Assembly (NCBI RefSeq): GCF_040227235.1
Contig: NZ_JBELNZ010000004.1
Span: 550,440 to 614,439 of the forward strand
DNA: 64,000 nucleotides
Source of the DNA: Parafrigoribacterium_A soli
GTDB taxonomy: Bacteria; Actinomycetota; Actinomycetes; Actinomycetales; Microbacteriaceae
Reading direction: 5' to 3'
Shown: positions 9,084 through 20,121 of the stretch, piece by piece
Layout of the letters: the number at the start of each line of letters is the position of its first letter
Position numbering within the stretch: the first letter of the stretch is position 1
Program-made: the position numbers and the translations under genes
The notes under the pieces: model-generated
Told to the model about the DNA's origin: nothing
Database searches by the model: none
Seen by the model: only the letters and a program-made list of their open reading frames with translations

Positions 9084-10574
9084 ATGACCACACCACCAAG
9101 CCTCGGCACCAGGGCGGCGCGCGGCGCCGCCACCACCCTCGCCGCGCAAGGGGCGAAGACCGTCGTGCAGCTCGCATCGGTGGTGGTGCTGGCGCGGCTG
9201 CTGAGTCCGCACGACTACGGGCTCATCGCGATGGTGGTCGCCATCATCGGAATCGGCGAGATTTTTCGGGACTTCGGCCTGTCATCCGCGGCGATTCAAG
9301 CCCCCGAGTTGACTCGCCAGCAGCGGGACAACCTGTTCTGGATCAACGCCGGCATCGGCGTCGCGCTGGCGGCGATCGTCTTCGCCGGAGCGGGCCTACT
9401 GGTCGCGGCATATCAGCAGCCCGAACTATTGCCGATCGCGCACGCGCTCTCGCTCACGTTCGTCTTCAACGGACTCGCCACGCAATACCGCGCCGGCCTC
9501 ATCCGCGAACTGAGGTTCATGGCGATCGCCCGCGCCGACGTCACCGCCCCGGCGGTTGCTCTTCTCGTCGCCATCGGCTGCGCGATCGCTGGCTGGGGAT
9601 ACTGGGCTCTCGTCTGGCAACAGCTGACCCAGGTGTTCGTGCTGCTGGTGATGGTGGCGGGAGCCGCACGATGGCTGCCCGGCAGGCCGCGACGCGCCGC
9701 TAACATGCGCGGTCTGCTTCGCTTCGGGTGGAACCTCGTCGCCTCACAACTCATTGGTTACGTGAGCAACAACGTCGATTCGGTGCTCATCGGGCTGCGC
9801 TTCGGTGCCGCACCGCTCGGTCTCTACAACCGAGCGTTCCAGCTTCTGATGACACCGCTCAACCAGGTGCGGAGCCCGCTCACCACGGTCGCGCTACCCG
9901 TGCTGTCGAAGCTCACGGATGACCGCCGCAGGTACGAGGAGTACGTCGCCGCCGGACAGCTCGCCCTCGGCTACACCCTCGTCGCGGGCCTCGGACTCGT
10001 CGCCAGCGCCGCGGAGCCGACGACGAGACTCTTCCTCGGTGAACAGTGGCTCGCGGTCGCGCCGGTTCTTCGCCTGTTCGCTATCGCCGGCATCTTCCAG
10101 ACTCTGGCCTTCGTCGGCTACTGGGTCTACGTTTCACGCGGGCTCACCGCCGAGCTCTTTCGCTATTCACTCGTGAGCGCCGCCATCAAGATCGCATGCG
10201 TGCTCGTCGGGTCGACCTGGGGCGTGCTCGGCATCGCAATCGGCTACGCCACCGCCCCCGCCATTGCCTGGCCCATTTCACTCTGGTGGTTGTCACGCAA
10301 GGCAGACATCTCCACCCGGCGGCTCTATGCCGGAGCCTTCAGAATTCTCGCCCTCGTCACCGCGATCGGCGGCGCCGCCGCAGTGGCCACATTCGCAGCC
10401 GCACCATGGGGTTCACCCGCGCAGCTGGCGATCGCCGCGGCAATCACCCTCGCGGGCTACGGCTTGGCCTGGCTCCTACTCTCGCCGGTGCGACGCGACG
10501 TTGCCGTGGTGGTCGACATGATCAGGCGCGTCCCCCGCGCACGTCAGAGCGCCGAACGCGTCGGACGCGTCTAG
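9084..10574 (+). CDS. Wzx/WzxC-type polysaccharide flippase
   Basis: 496 residues with about 12-14 hydrophobic segments. The N-terminal region (RGAATTLAAQGAKTVVQLASVVVLARLLSPHDYGL, then FRDFGLSSAAIQ) is characteristic of the MOP-superfamily oligosaccharide flippases of the WzxC group. It would turn the finished lipid-linked unit to the outer face for the polymerase. ATG at 9084 lies seven bases after the preceding stop; a longer reading frame upstream overlaps the FrhB-type gene and is not used. The stop overlaps the convergent beta-helix gene by four bases. Last gene of the operon. Confidence 0.9.
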   Translation: MTTPPSLGTRAARGAATTLAAQGAKTVVQLASVVVLARLLSPHDYGLIAMVVAIIGIGEIFRDFGLSSAAIQAPELTRQQRDNLFWINAGIGVALAAIVFAGAGLLVAAYQQPELLPIAHALSLTFVFNGLATQYRAGLIRELRFMAIARADVTAPAVALLVAIGCAIAGWGYWALVWQQLTQVFVLLVMVAGAARWLPGRPRRAANMRGLLRFGWNLVASQLIGYVSNNVDSVLIGLRFGAAPLGLYNRAFQLLMTPLNQVRSPLTTVALPVLSKLTDDRRRYEEYVAAGQLALGYTLVAGLGLVASAAEPTTRLFLGEQWLAVAPVLRLFAIAGIFQTLAFVGYWVYVSRGLTAELFRYSLVSAAIKIACVLVGSTWGVLGIAIGYATAPAIAWPISLWWLSRKADISTRRLYAGAFRILALVTAIGGAAAVATFAAAPWGSPAQLAIAAAITLAGYGLAWLLLSPVRRDVAVVVDMIRRVPRARQSAERVGRV

Positions 10575-13216
10575 CGCCAGGCGCCCAGGTGTTGCGCTCC
10601 GCTGCTCTCGCCCACGACTTTGCCGATGGCCGCGGGCAGCGGTCGCGCGACGCGCTGCACTTCGCTCGTGACCCGGCTCGTCAACGTCGAGAGGCCTCTC
10701 AGCACGGCGGCACCGTCCACGGCAACATTGTTCTTCTCCTGTCCGGTTGCCTTCGAGAACTCAGAGACCGAGGTGTAGACGGCGGGGTTGCCCGTTCCTC
10801 GCGACCAGACCACTGCCCAGTTCGGATGCGCCGCATCCACGCGCTGGTAGACATTGCCGTTGGCGGTCACGTGCATCTGCTGTGCGGAGCGCTCATGGCT
10901 GTAGTCCTCGACGCACAGCACGCACTTGCCCGTGCCTCCGGCAAAGACGTTGTTGTTCACCGAGATATTTCCCGTGATCCAGGTGACCGTGGGGTCGGGC
11001 AGCTTCTGGCGGGCGTCGTGACCCGGCGTTGAGAGGTTGCTCGCCCGGCGATCACCCTGGGTGATGTTGACGCTCCGCGAGTTGCCGCTCAGCGTGTTGT
11101 TCCACACCTGAACCTGGCCGGTGTCGCTGATCAGGATGCCGTCGAGGCTGTTGCGCGCTATCACGTTGTTCGCCACCGTCGCCGTGGCCGACAGTTCGAG
11201 CACCAACCCGTTCCCGGTGTTGTCGAGGATGTCGTTGCCCGTCGCTGTGATGCCATAGACGGACTCATCGAACCACAGCCCGTTGCCCAGGTTGTTGCGC
11301 ACCGTGCTGTTGGTCACCGACACCCCACGCGACTTGTGGATCTTGACTCCACCCGAGACCGGTGCCCGGTTGAAGTGCTCCGTGTTGTTGTCCACCGAGA
11401 GCAGTCCGTCGATCCTGAGGCCGTCGGCGTAGCTGGCCTGAGCGCCGAGCATCCCGCTTCTGGCGATCGTGACGTCGGTGATGTGCGCCCCGCTCGCGAA
11501 CACGGCAAGACCCGTCGTGGCCGAATCCTCGATGACCACATCCCTCAGGCTCACGCCCGGTGCGGCGATCGAGACGGCGCCCATGTCGGGCACCGATGGC
11601 GCGTAGCGGCGAACACCGATGCCGCGAAGGGTGCTGCCCTCCCCCGCGATCGTGAGCGCCTTGACGGTGTCGCTCGCACGCACGGTCTTTCCGCTCGGGT
11701 CAGAACCCAGGTACAGTCGCGAACCCGCCGAGTCGACGAAGAAGGTGCCGGGGCGAAGCGAGGCGAGCGAGCCGACCTGGCTGAGCGCGGTGCCGCCTAG
11801 CCAGAGCTGATCCGGATGCGCCGCCATCGGGTAGTGAGAGTCCAGAAACGCCCAGCCGGGCTGGGTTCCATCCGGCTTGCCTCTGCTGTAGGTGGGGCTC
11901 GAATCAAAGCGGACCGTCCATCCGGATGCCACCCAGGCTGCGCCGGACCTCTGCCATCCCGAGACGGTGCGGCTGCCGTCCAGCCAAACGGTCTCGTGCG
12001 GATACGGCTGGATGGTGAGCTTCTTGGCGGAGGGAATGACGAGGGACTCGTGATAGCTGCCGGCCCGCACCACGATCGTGGACCCGGAACGCGCCAGGGC
12101 GATGGCCCTTCCCAGCGTGGCGAACGGTGCCCGCTGTGAGCCGTCGCCGCCGTCGGAGCCTGTGGTGGCGACAAACAATGCGCCCGCGGGTACCGGGTAG
12201 GCGCTGCTCCCCACCGCGGGCGCTCCCACGGTGCTGCCGCCCGGGGCAGGATCCGCGTGACCGACGCCGGCCGGCGGCTGCGGAGCGCTCGTGGCGGGAG
12301 GTGACGGCGAGGGTGCCGGTGTGGGCGACGGCTCGCCCACGGCGCCGGTGCCGTCACTGCCATGCTTGGCGCTGCTCGGCACGAGTGTCGACGCGGAGAA
12401 GGAGTCGTAGGAGACCGGCACCGGGGTCGACCCGCTCGACGCGTAGGTCCAAATGCCGATGGCGCCAGCGTGGGCGAGCCGCGAAGGGCTCGCGTCTTCG
12501 AAGCGCACCTGCCAATCGGGCGCGGGGGCGGCATCCGCCCAGACCCGAGCGGACAGGATGACGGGGTTGGCGCCGGTCGCCTGGAAATCGAGGTGCAGTG
12601 CGGAGCCCGGGGTGAACCCCTTCAGCACCGGCCGTTCACGCACGAGGCTCGTCTGGGTCACGGTCGAACCGTTGATGCGGTGCAGGTTGAGCAGCACTTC
12701 ACCCGCCGGCGTGATGCGCACATTCGCCTGATAGAACGACCCCGCAGCCGAACGCAGCTGCAGTCCCGAATAGATACCGTTGCCGGCGGTCGGCAACTCG
12801 CGCACCGAGGAAGTGAGCGAGGCGACGGCATCGAAGGCCGCGACAGCGCCGAGGGTCGCGGTGAGCGAGGAGCCCGGCCTCGGCGGGGAGGCCACGGCAG
12901 TCTGCCCCTGCGCAGAGAAATAGCGGGATGCGGAATAACCGTAGGTTCCGCCCAGCTTTGCCGAGCCCCACCCGTCATGGGTGGAGCGGTTAAAGTCGTC
13001 GGAGGCGATGGGGGCGCCACGTTCGTAGCCAGAGCCTTGAGCCTGCGCCGCAGTCTGGGTCTGTCTCGCGTCGGCCTGCGCCTGTTCAGCGGTGAAGAAG
13101 AAGCCCACGCCAGCCGTCGTGCAGACAGCAGTGAGAACCGCGAGGAACGTGAGCAGGCCGCGGCTCACGGAGGCGGGGTGGGTTGGTCGTGCTTTGTGCT
13201 GCGCGTGACGCGCCAT
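10571..13216 (-). CDS. Secreted right-handed beta-helix protein
   Basis: 881 residues from ATG 13216; an in-frame TTG at 13258 would add 14. A basic N-terminus and hydrophobic stretch (SRGLLTFLAVLTAVCTTAGVGFFF, then AEQAQA) form a signal or anchor. Next comes an all-beta domain (about 55-235, beginning ASDDFNRS) resembling LamG-like sugar-binding modules, a Pro/Ser/Ala linker (about 240-320), then a parallel beta-helix (about 335-840) opening with FVATTGSDGGDGSQRAPFATLGRAI, a DUF1565-like entry, with many NNVIARNS-type rungs. Such folds bind, cleave or epimerise polysaccharides. It is convergent with the polysaccharide operon, so it may act on its product. No catalytic residues can be assigned by eye. 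Confidence 0.8.
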   Translation of the reverse strand: MARHAQHKARPTHPASVSRGLLTFLAVLTAVCTTAGVGFFFTAEQAQADARQTQTAAQAQGSGYERGAPIASDDFNRSTHDGWGSAKLGGTYGYSASRYFSAQGQTAVASPPRPGSSLTATLGAVAAFDAVASLTSSVRELPTAGNGIYSGLQLRSAAGSFYQANVRITPAGEVLLNLHRINGSTVTQTSLVRERPVLKGFTPGSALHLDFQATGANPVILSARVWADAAPAPDWQVRFEDASPSRLAHAGAIGIWTYASSGSTPVPVSYDSFSASTLVPSSAKHGSDGTGAVGEPSPTPAPSPSPPATSAPQPPAGVGHADPAPGGSTVGAPAVGSSAYPVPAGALFVATTGSDGGDGSQRAPFATLGRAIALARSGSTIVVRAGSYHESLVIPSAKKLTIQPYPHETVWLDGSRTVSGWQRSGAAWVASGWTVRFDSSPTYSRGKPDGTQPGWAFLDSHYPMAAHPDQLWLGGTALSQVGSLASLRPGTFFVDSAGSRLYLGSDPSGKTVRASDTVKALTIAGEGSTLRGIGVRRYAPSVPDMGAVSIAAPGVSLRDVVIEDSATTGLAVFASGAHITDVTIARSGMLGAQASYADGLRIDGLLSVDNNTEHFNRAPVSGGVKIHKSRGVSVTNSTVRNNLGNGLWFDESVYGITATGNDILDNTGNGLVLELSATATVANNVIARNSLDGILISDTGQVQVWNNTLSGNSRSVNITQGDRRASNLSTPGHDARQKLPDPTVTWITGNISVNNNVFAGGTGKCVLCVEDYSHERSAQQMHVTANGNVYQRVDAAHPNWAVVWSRGTGNPAVYTSVSEFSKATGQEKNNVAVDGAAVLRGLSTLTSRVTSEVQRVARPLPAAIGKVVGESSGAQHLGAWR

Positions 13217-13429
13217 AAGGGTTTCCCATGCGAATACGAGGGGGCAGCTATCGGGCAACCGTCTCCGCTTGGTTTGGTATCCGAGCAGGCTAACAAAGGA
13301 AGTGGGTCAAGTCGAGGCTTCTGGCCCCCGTATGGGTGACAAATGGTCGACTGTGGGGGTAAAGTACTGCCACCAGCGCACACCCGGCGCTCGCATCGCC
13401 TTCAACCCGAAGAGGAAGGTGTGGTACCC

Positions 13430-13876
13430 ATGGCTTCACGCATCGGCTACGCGGCCGGCGCCTTCGATCTGTTCCATGTGGGGCACCTGAACATCCTGAA
13501 GCGTGCGAAAAGCGAGTGCGACTTCCTCATTGCCGGGGTCGTTTCAGACGAGATGCTCGAACTCTCGAAGGGCAAGCGCCCCATCATCCCGCTCGCCGAG
13601 CGGCTCGAGATCGTCGGGGCCCTGAACTGCGTCGACCGTGCCTATGCCGAGACCCTTCCGAGCAAGCTCGAGACCTGGCGGGAGCTCAGGTTCGACATCT
13701 TCTTCAAGGGCGACGATTGGCGCGGCACGCGCAAGGGCATTGAACTCGAGCGCGAATTCGCCGCCGTGGGCGTCGAGGTCGTCTACTTTCCGTACACGAT
13801 CGACACGTCGAGCACGCTGCTGCGGCAGGCGCTCGCGGCGCTCATCTCTCCGCAGCCCGCCAGCGTCAGCGCGTAG
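13430..13876 (+). CDS. TagD-like glycerol-3-phosphate cytidylyltransferase family protein
   Basis: 148 residues, the usual size of single-domain TagD enzymes. The nucleotidyltransferase HxGH motif is present in GAFDLFHVGHLNIL (about 9-22), and a TSSTLLRQ segment sits where the second signature (RTxGISTT) occurs. It probably activates a phospho-alcohol with CTP to give a CDP-alcohol. ATG 13430 is chosen because AGGAAGG lies ten bases upstream (13413-13419); the upstream in-frame codons have no such site. TAAAGT near 13362 may be its -10. The substrate could differ from glycerol-3-phosphate, since the C-terminal motif deviates. Confidence 0.82.
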   Translation: MASRIGYAAGAFDLFHVGHLNILKRAKSECDFLIAGVVSDEMLELSKGKRPIIPLAERLEIVGALNCVDRAYAETLPSKLETWRELRFDIFFKGDDWRGTRKGIELEREFAAVGVEVVYFPYTIDTSSTLLRQALAALISPQPASVSA

Positions 13877-13886
13877 CGACGTCCCA

Positions 13887-15761
<1,875 letters not shown>

Positions 15762-15765
15762 GGGT

Positions 15766-16143
15766 TCACAAGACCCTAACGCCGGGGGCTGACTTCATTG
15801 CTCTGTCCGCTGAGAGAAGGGTCATCGCATTGTCGCGGGCCTGGGCCACGAGCATCCGGTCGAACGGGTCATTGTGGTCCCAGTCGAGCGATCCAGCAGA
15901 TGCCGCATGTTGCATCGTGATAGCCAGACGTTCAAAGCCGAGTTGGGATGCGACTTCTGCGACGTCGTGGGCAAAACGCAGCTTTCCAGATCGCTTCTTG
16001 ATCTCGATTTCCCAAGCGGTCACCGCACTCACGTAGACCACATTTTCTGGATCAAGCACGAGTTCCAGCCATTCCGGCTTCACGTGTGAATTCATGTCGA
16101 CCCACCACATGAAGGCGTGGGTATCGAGGAGCACACGGCTCAT
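15766..16143 (-). CDS. PIN-domain toxin (VapC-like)
   Basis: 125 residues. PIN-fold acidic residues are visible: LLDTHAF (Asp7), VTAWEIEIKKR (Glu about 46), and DWDHNDPFDRMLVAQA (Asp near 90-97), plus LLSADRAM. VapC-like toxins are Mg-dependent RNases that cut tRNA or rRNA. ATG overlaps the antitoxin stop by four bases (ATGA), the normal type II arrangement. The target is not predictable. Confidence 0.9.
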   Translation of the reverse strand: MSRVLLDTHAFMWWVDMNSHVKPEWLELVLDPENVVYVSAVTAWEIEIKKRSGKLRFAHDVAEVASQLGFERLAITMQHAASAGSLDWDHNDPFDRMLVAQARDNAMTLLSADRAMKSAPGVRVL

Positions 16144-16418
16144 TCGCGGGTGCCGAATAGCCGCTCGATTTCCTCGTCAGGAGCGAACCAGTCGATGCTC
16201 GCGAGTGACTCTTGCTCCTCGGCGGTGAGACCGATATCGATGGAGCCGGGAAGCGGGCGGCGCTTCGGCGGCTCGACCGCGACCAACCGGAACCGGGGCT
16301 TGCCATGCTTGGTAACAACAATCTCTTCGCCGGATGCAGCGCGCTCACCAAGCTCAGACAGGTGGGTCTTGGCGTCGTAGAGGCTCACTGTCGTGACGAC
16401 TGGAGCAGGTTGGGTCAT
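16140..16418 (-). CDS. Phd/YefM-type antitoxin
   Basis: 92 residues. The N-terminal half (VSLYDAKTHLSELGERAASGEEIVVTKHGKPRFRLV) is a typical Phd/YefM DNA-binding domain; the C-terminal half, ending in DEEIERLFG, is acidic and would wrap the toxin. It neutralises the PIN toxin and should repress the pair. The start lies exactly six bases after a GATAAT hexamer (-10) with no ribosome site between, so the mRNA is probably leaderless. Confidence 0.9.
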   Translation of the reverse strand: MTQPAPVVTTVSLYDAKTHLSELGERAASGEEIVVTKHGKPRFRLVAVEPPKRRPLPGSIDIGLTAEEQESLASIDWFAPDEEIERLFGTRE

Positions 16419-16454
16419 GCATCTATTATCTCAGAGTTTGGTCAAATTGATCAA
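16419..16454 (-). promoter_or_regulatory. Promoter and likely operator of the toxin-antitoxin pair
   Basis: On the minus strand a TTGATC (-35-like) and GATAAT (-10; plus-strand ATTATC at 16425-16430) are 18 bases apart and the ATG is six bases after the -10. The AT-rich stretch at 16438-16454 (TTGGTCAAATTGATCAA) is an imperfect palindrome overlapping the -35, a natural antitoxin site. This is seen by eye only. Confidence 0.55.
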
Positions 16455-16660
16455 TATTTATCCCAGTGCACGGCGGCAATCTGTGGAACATCGGCGTCCA
16501 ACCACTTGGGCGAACACCAACGTCTGGTCACTAGATAGCACCTCCACAACGGCGCAAAGTCCTTCGAACGAAAGCGGCATGGCATGAACAGCGCTACGGA
16601 CGCAGGGTGAAGGTCGACGTGCGAGTGCGATGCGAGGCTGCGCTCCTAACATCCACATCG

Positions 16661-16924
16661 ATGAACACTTTGGACGCTATTGAAGAAGCCGGCCGCGTGT
16701 GGCGCAACAGCGTGGCGAAAGTTCCTGCGCTGAAGAAAGATATTCGCGCCGAAGCCGAAGCACGAATTGAGCGCGAGATTGAGTCCCGCCGCGTAGAGGC
16801 CGCGCGAGCGATCGACTTTGCGCTTGACCACGGAGCTACCAAGCGAGCATTGCAACAGGTGACGACGCGCGATCACGACGGTTTCGAGGGGTACGTGACG
16901 CTAGGAGACGAGCTGGCACGTTAG
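16661..16924 (+). CDS. Small hypothetical protein, coiled-coil/HTH-like
   Basis: 87 residues; not recognised. It is highly charged, with a predicted long helix (KKDIRAEAEARIEREIESRRVEAARAI) followed by a short helix pair (HGATKRALQQVTTRDHDGFEGYV) that could be a DNA-binding turn. ATG 16661 is favoured because TAACAT (16647-16652) lies eight bases before it, suggesting a leaderless start; there is no Shine-Dalgarno sequence. The GC content is lower than in the neighbours, like the adjoining toxin-antitoxin region, so the segment may be acquired. Confidence 0.5.
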   Translation: MNTLDAIEEAGRVWRNSVAKVPALKKDIRAEAEARIEREIESRRVEAARAIDFALDHGATKRALQQVTTRDHDGFEGYVTLGDELAR

Positions 16925-17095
16925 AGGCTTCTGGTGCGAATTTAATCGACGCGCGACGGATTCAGGCTCGATAAGCGTGGAACCTTCCCCTATGGGCACG
17001 GTCATCCATTCCGCCAACGCGTATTTAGAACCTCCCTTGTAGCGGCATAGTCGGCGCAACGTGACCCCGCGCGTTAAGGGCGGTGGCCTTACCGA

Positions 17096-17671
17096 TCAGG
17101 CGGCGCGATCGTAGGCGTCGCGCAGCCAGGCGAGGAGTTCTGCGTCCAGCTGGGACGCATCCGTGATTCGCACTCGGTGGGTGACCATGCTGTTCCACGA
17201 GCCAGCGGGGGTGAGGCGACCTTCGACAAGCTCAGGGACCGGGGCGTCGCCCTTGAGCTTGATGCCGACATCCATGCGCGCCGCCGTCGTGTAAACGACC
17301 GCGAACTTCTTCGCGCCGCGCAGCAAACTGAGGTAGGTGTCGGTGGCGCCGACCGAGACGTCCGGGCCGAACTCGCGGATGCGCGCGAGCAGTTCGTCGT
17401 AGGGCTCCTGCCACATGGCCTTACCGCCCGCGAACAGGGCGGCGACGCGCTCGTCGTTGCTGCCGCGCGGCTGCAGGGCCTCCTTCAGGATGCCGAAGAT
17501 CGCCATCGCGTGCCCGGAGCCCAGGTCGTAGTCCTCCTTGAGCCAGGCGAGAACCGGCGTCGCCTTCATCCCCTCGACCAGAATGCCCTTCTGCCGGGCG
17601 AGCGCGATGAAGTCCTCGGGGCCGAGGCCGGTCTTCGCCTTGATCGAGTCGAGGTAGGCCTGAAAGGTCAT
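17096..17671 (-). CDS. DUF4287/DUF5655-like protein
   Basis: 191 residues. The N-terminus (MTFQAYLDSIKAKTGLGPEDFIALARQKG) is typical of DUF4287, and the C-terminal half (VSVGATDTYLSLLRGAKKFAVVYTT) resembles DUF5655, a common pairing in actinobacterial proteins of unknown role. Residues VPELVEGR (about 144-151) are encoded by a dispersed repeat copy at 17221-17238 inserted in frame. No operon partner is visible. Confidence 0.82.
   Translation of the reverse strand: MTFQAYLDSIKAKTGLGPEDFIALARQKGILVEGMKATPVLAWLKEDYDLGSGHAMAIFGILKEALQPRGSNDERVAALFAGGKAMWQEPYDELLARIREFGPDVSVGATDTYLSLLRGAKKFAVVYTTAARMDVGIKLKGDAPVPELVEGRLTPAGSWNSMVTHRVRITDASQLDAELLAWLRDAYDRAA
17221..17238. repeat. Dispersed repeat family 1, copy in the DUF4287 gene
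   Basis: CTTCGACAAGCTCAGGGA, in the same form as the copies near 17.9 and 35.6 kb. It reads in frame as PELVEG on the minus strand. Confidence 0.85.
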
Positions 17672-17733
17672 CGTTGCTCCCGCCGCGGTCGTTCGTTTGA
17701 GCGTAGCGGCCGGCAGGCGAGGTGGCTAGCCGC

Positions 17734-17817
17734 GTGCCGTCAACAGGATGACGTGCAACTCGCCGCGTGAAACGGGCGGATGAGGCGGCGTGTTGCTCCT
17801 CATCCTGTTGACGGCAC
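17734..17817. repeat. 18-bp perfect inverted repeat, 48-base spacer
   Basis: GTGCCGTCAACAGGATGA at 17734-17751 is exactly complementary to 17800-17817. The spacer itself contains short complementary blocks (CGCCGC with GCGGCG), so an extended hairpin is possible. It sits downstream of the acyl-CoA dehydrogenase gene and upstream of the DUF4287 gene (both minus strand). It could end transcription or be the remnant of a small mobile element. Confidence 0.8.
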
Positions 17818-17855
17818 CCATCTACGGGCAGCGGCGGCGGAGATGGGAACGGTCG

Positions 17856-17878
17856 CCCTTCGACAAGCTCAGGGAACG
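17856..17878. repeat. Dispersed repeat family 1, intergenic copy
   Basis: Core CCCTTCGACAAGCTCAGGGA followed by ACG, directly abutting the stop codon of the acyl-CoA dehydrogenase gene. Confidence 0.85.
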
Positions 17879-19993
17879 TCAGCGCTTTTTCTTCTTGGAC
17901 TTGAGCGACTTCTCGTCGACCGGGGCGTCACCGGATGCCCGCAGCGCCGCGTAGTACGCCCGCGCCTCGTCCTGCCGCTCGGCCTCGATGCCCGTGGCGA
18001 TCGTGGCGCGCAGGTGCTCCGGTTCGTAACCGAAGGCATCCACGAGGTCTTGTGCGTGAGGGCGGAGCCGCGTAATCAGCCGGTCGATGTATGCGCTCAC
18101 CGCCTGGCCGCGCCGGGCGGAGACACGACCGTGGATGAGGTACCACGACAGGTTCTTCTCGATCAGGCCGAGGCCGAACACGTCGTGCAACCACGACAGC
18201 ACCTGCTTCGTACCGGCATCCTCGACGCGCTCCAGGGCTCGGGTGAACGCCTCCCACTGCAGCAGTTCCGCGTGGGCTCGGGCGGCCTCGATCAGCTCGT
18301 TCTGCTGCGAGTTGAATAGGTCCGCGGCATCCGCCTTCGACAGCTTGGATGCCGGGCGCAGCCTGCCCGCGATCTCCGAGATCATCGTCTCCACGCGATC
18401 GGTGAGCAGCTCGCGCTGCACGTTCGTGTCACGCAACTCGTGCACCGAGCGGGCCGTGGAGCCGAAGTCCCGCACGGTCTGGGTGAGGGTGCGCAGGCCC
18501 GTGCCGTGATAGGCGCGATCCGCCGCCTGCTCGACGACATAGCGGGCCAGGGCTCCGGCATCCGCGTTCTTGAACTTGGAGCTGAAGTCGGTGAGCAGTC
18601 GCTTGGCCACGAGCTGCAGCAGCACGTTGTTGTCGCCCTCGAAGGTGACGTAGACGTCGAGGTCGGCGCGCAGGCCGACGAGGCGGTTGGATGCCATGTA
18701 TCCAGCACCGCCGCAGGCCTCGCGGGCCTCCTGCAGGATGTCGAGGGCGGCCCAGGTGGAGAGCGGCTTGAGGGCGGCGGCGAGGGTCTCGAGGTCCTGG
18801 CGGTCCTCATCCGTGTCGGTCTTGCCGCTGAACACCGAGTCGAATTTCACGAGGAAATCGTCGTGGGCGAAGTTCATCGCGTAGGCGGTGGCCAGGCGCG
18901 GGATGAGCCTGCGCTGGTGCCGCTGGTAGTCGAGGATGACCTCTTCGTCGGTGTCGCTGCCCGCGGTGAACTGGCGGCGCTGGTTGCCGTAGGTGATCGC
19001 GATCGTGAGGGCCATCGCGGAGACTGCGGTCGCCGCGCCATCGAGCGAGACGCGGCCCTGCACGAGGGTTCCGAGCATGGTGAAGAAGCGGCGGCCGGGG
19101 CTGTCGATGCTGGAGGAGTAGGTGCCATCCGCCGCCACATCCCCGTACTTGTTGAGCAGGTTGGTGCGCGGAACGCGCACGTGGTCGAAGTGCAGGCGCC
19201 CGTTGTCGATGCCGTTCAGGCCGCCCTTCCAGCCGTCGTCTTCGCCGCCGACGCCGGGCAGGAAGTCGCCGTTCTCGTCACGGATCGGCACGTAGAAGCA
19301 GTGCACGCCGTGGTTCACACCCTTGGTGATGAGCTGCGCGAAGACGGTTGCGGCGATGCCGTCGCGGCCGGCGTTGCCCAGGTATTCCTTCCAGGCCGCG
19401 CGGAACGGCGTGTGGATGACGAACTCTTCCGTTTCTTCGTCGTAGGTGGCCGTGGTGGCCACGGAAGCGACATCCGAGCCGTGTCCGATCTCGGTCATGG
19501 CGAAGGCACCGGGCACATCGAACTTCATGATGCCCGGCAGGAAGGTCTTGTGGTGGTACTCGGTGCCGAGGTGCAGCACGGCGGAGCCAAACAACCCCCA
19601 CTGCACGCCCGACTTGATCTGCAGCGACGGGCTCGCCGAGACGAGCTCCTCGAACGCCGTGATGTTGCCGCCGTTGTCTTCGAGGCCGCCGAGCGACTTC
19701 GGGAACGCGCGGTGCACCTGGCCCTTCTCCACCAGGATGTGCAGCTGCTGCTTCGTGCGCTCGCGCTGCTCGTCGAGGGTGAGACCCAGTACGTCGTGCA
19801 GCTCGCGTGTCTTCGCGAACTCGCGGGCGGTGCGCCGCACCTCGCCCCAGGTGCCCAGCAGTTGTCGTCCCAGGCTCGCGACATCGACGGATGCTTCGGC
19901 CGGTGTCTCCGCCAGCTGGGCGTCGACTTCGGCGTCCACCGCCTTCGATCGCTTCGTGTCCTGTGCGCGGGTGCGTGGCGTGACGTCGACCAT
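17879..19993 (-). CDS. Acyl-CoA dehydrogenase/oxidase family protein
   Basis: 704 residues, about 300 longer than a simple acyl-CoA dehydrogenase and close to the size of acyl-CoA oxidases. The flavin/substrate region is clear: FAMTEIGHGSDVASVATTATYD (about 163-184), then the GRVSLDGAATAVSAMALTIAI helix segment, and EACGGAGYMASNRL near the catalytic base region; the long C-terminal alpha domain ends in a lysine-rich tail (KSLKSKKKKR). It should introduce the trans-2 double bond into acyl-CoA in beta-oxidation. AAGGAG lies seven bases before ATG 19993. No other fatty-acid genes adjoin it. Confidence 0.88.
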   Translation of the reverse strand: MVDVTPRTRAQDTKRSKAVDAEVDAQLAETPAEASVDVASLGRQLLGTWGEVRRTAREFAKTRELHDVLGLTLDEQRERTKQQLHILVEKGQVHRAFPKSLGGLEDNGGNITAFEELVSASPSLQIKSGVQWGLFGSAVLHLGTEYHHKTFLPGIMKFDVPGAFAMTEIGHGSDVASVATTATYDEETEEFVIHTPFRAAWKEYLGNAGRDGIAATVFAQLITKGVNHGVHCFYVPIRDENGDFLPGVGGEDDGWKGGLNGIDNGRLHFDHVRVPRTNLLNKYGDVAADGTYSSSIDSPGRRFFTMLGTLVQGRVSLDGAATAVSAMALTIAITYGNQRRQFTAGSDTDEEVILDYQRHQRRLIPRLATAYAMNFAHDDFLVKFDSVFSGKTDTDEDRQDLETLAAALKPLSTWAALDILQEAREACGGAGYMASNRLVGLRADLDVYVTFEGDNNVLLQLVAKRLLTDFSSKFKNADAGALARYVVEQAADRAYHGTGLRTLTQTVRDFGSTARSVHELRDTNVQRELLTDRVETMISEIAGRLRPASKLSKADAADLFNSQQNELIEAARAHAELLQWEAFTRALERVEDAGTKQVLSWLHDVFGLGLIEKNLSWYLIHGRVSARRGQAVSAYIDRLITRLRPHAQDLVDAFGYEPEHLRATIATGIEAERQDEARAYYAALRASGDAPVDEKSLKSKKKKR

Positions 19994-20121
19994 TGAGGGC
20001 TCCTTCGTAACTCTGCTTCCACGCTATGCGGGCGCCTCTGGCGGCCTAAATCGCCCGTTGGCGAGCTACAAAAGGGCGCGGGATGGCCATGGAGGCGCTG
20101 TGGCAATCCCCAATCGCGCCC

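Noticed and set aside
13258..13258. TTG as start of the beta-helix protein
   Set aside because: The possible GGAG is only four bases away; the ATG 14 codons on gives a normal signal sequence. It remains an alternative.
18440..19996. 518-codon plus-strand open frame
   Set aside because: Antisense of the acyl-CoA dehydrogenase gene; composition typical of a GC-rich shadow frame.
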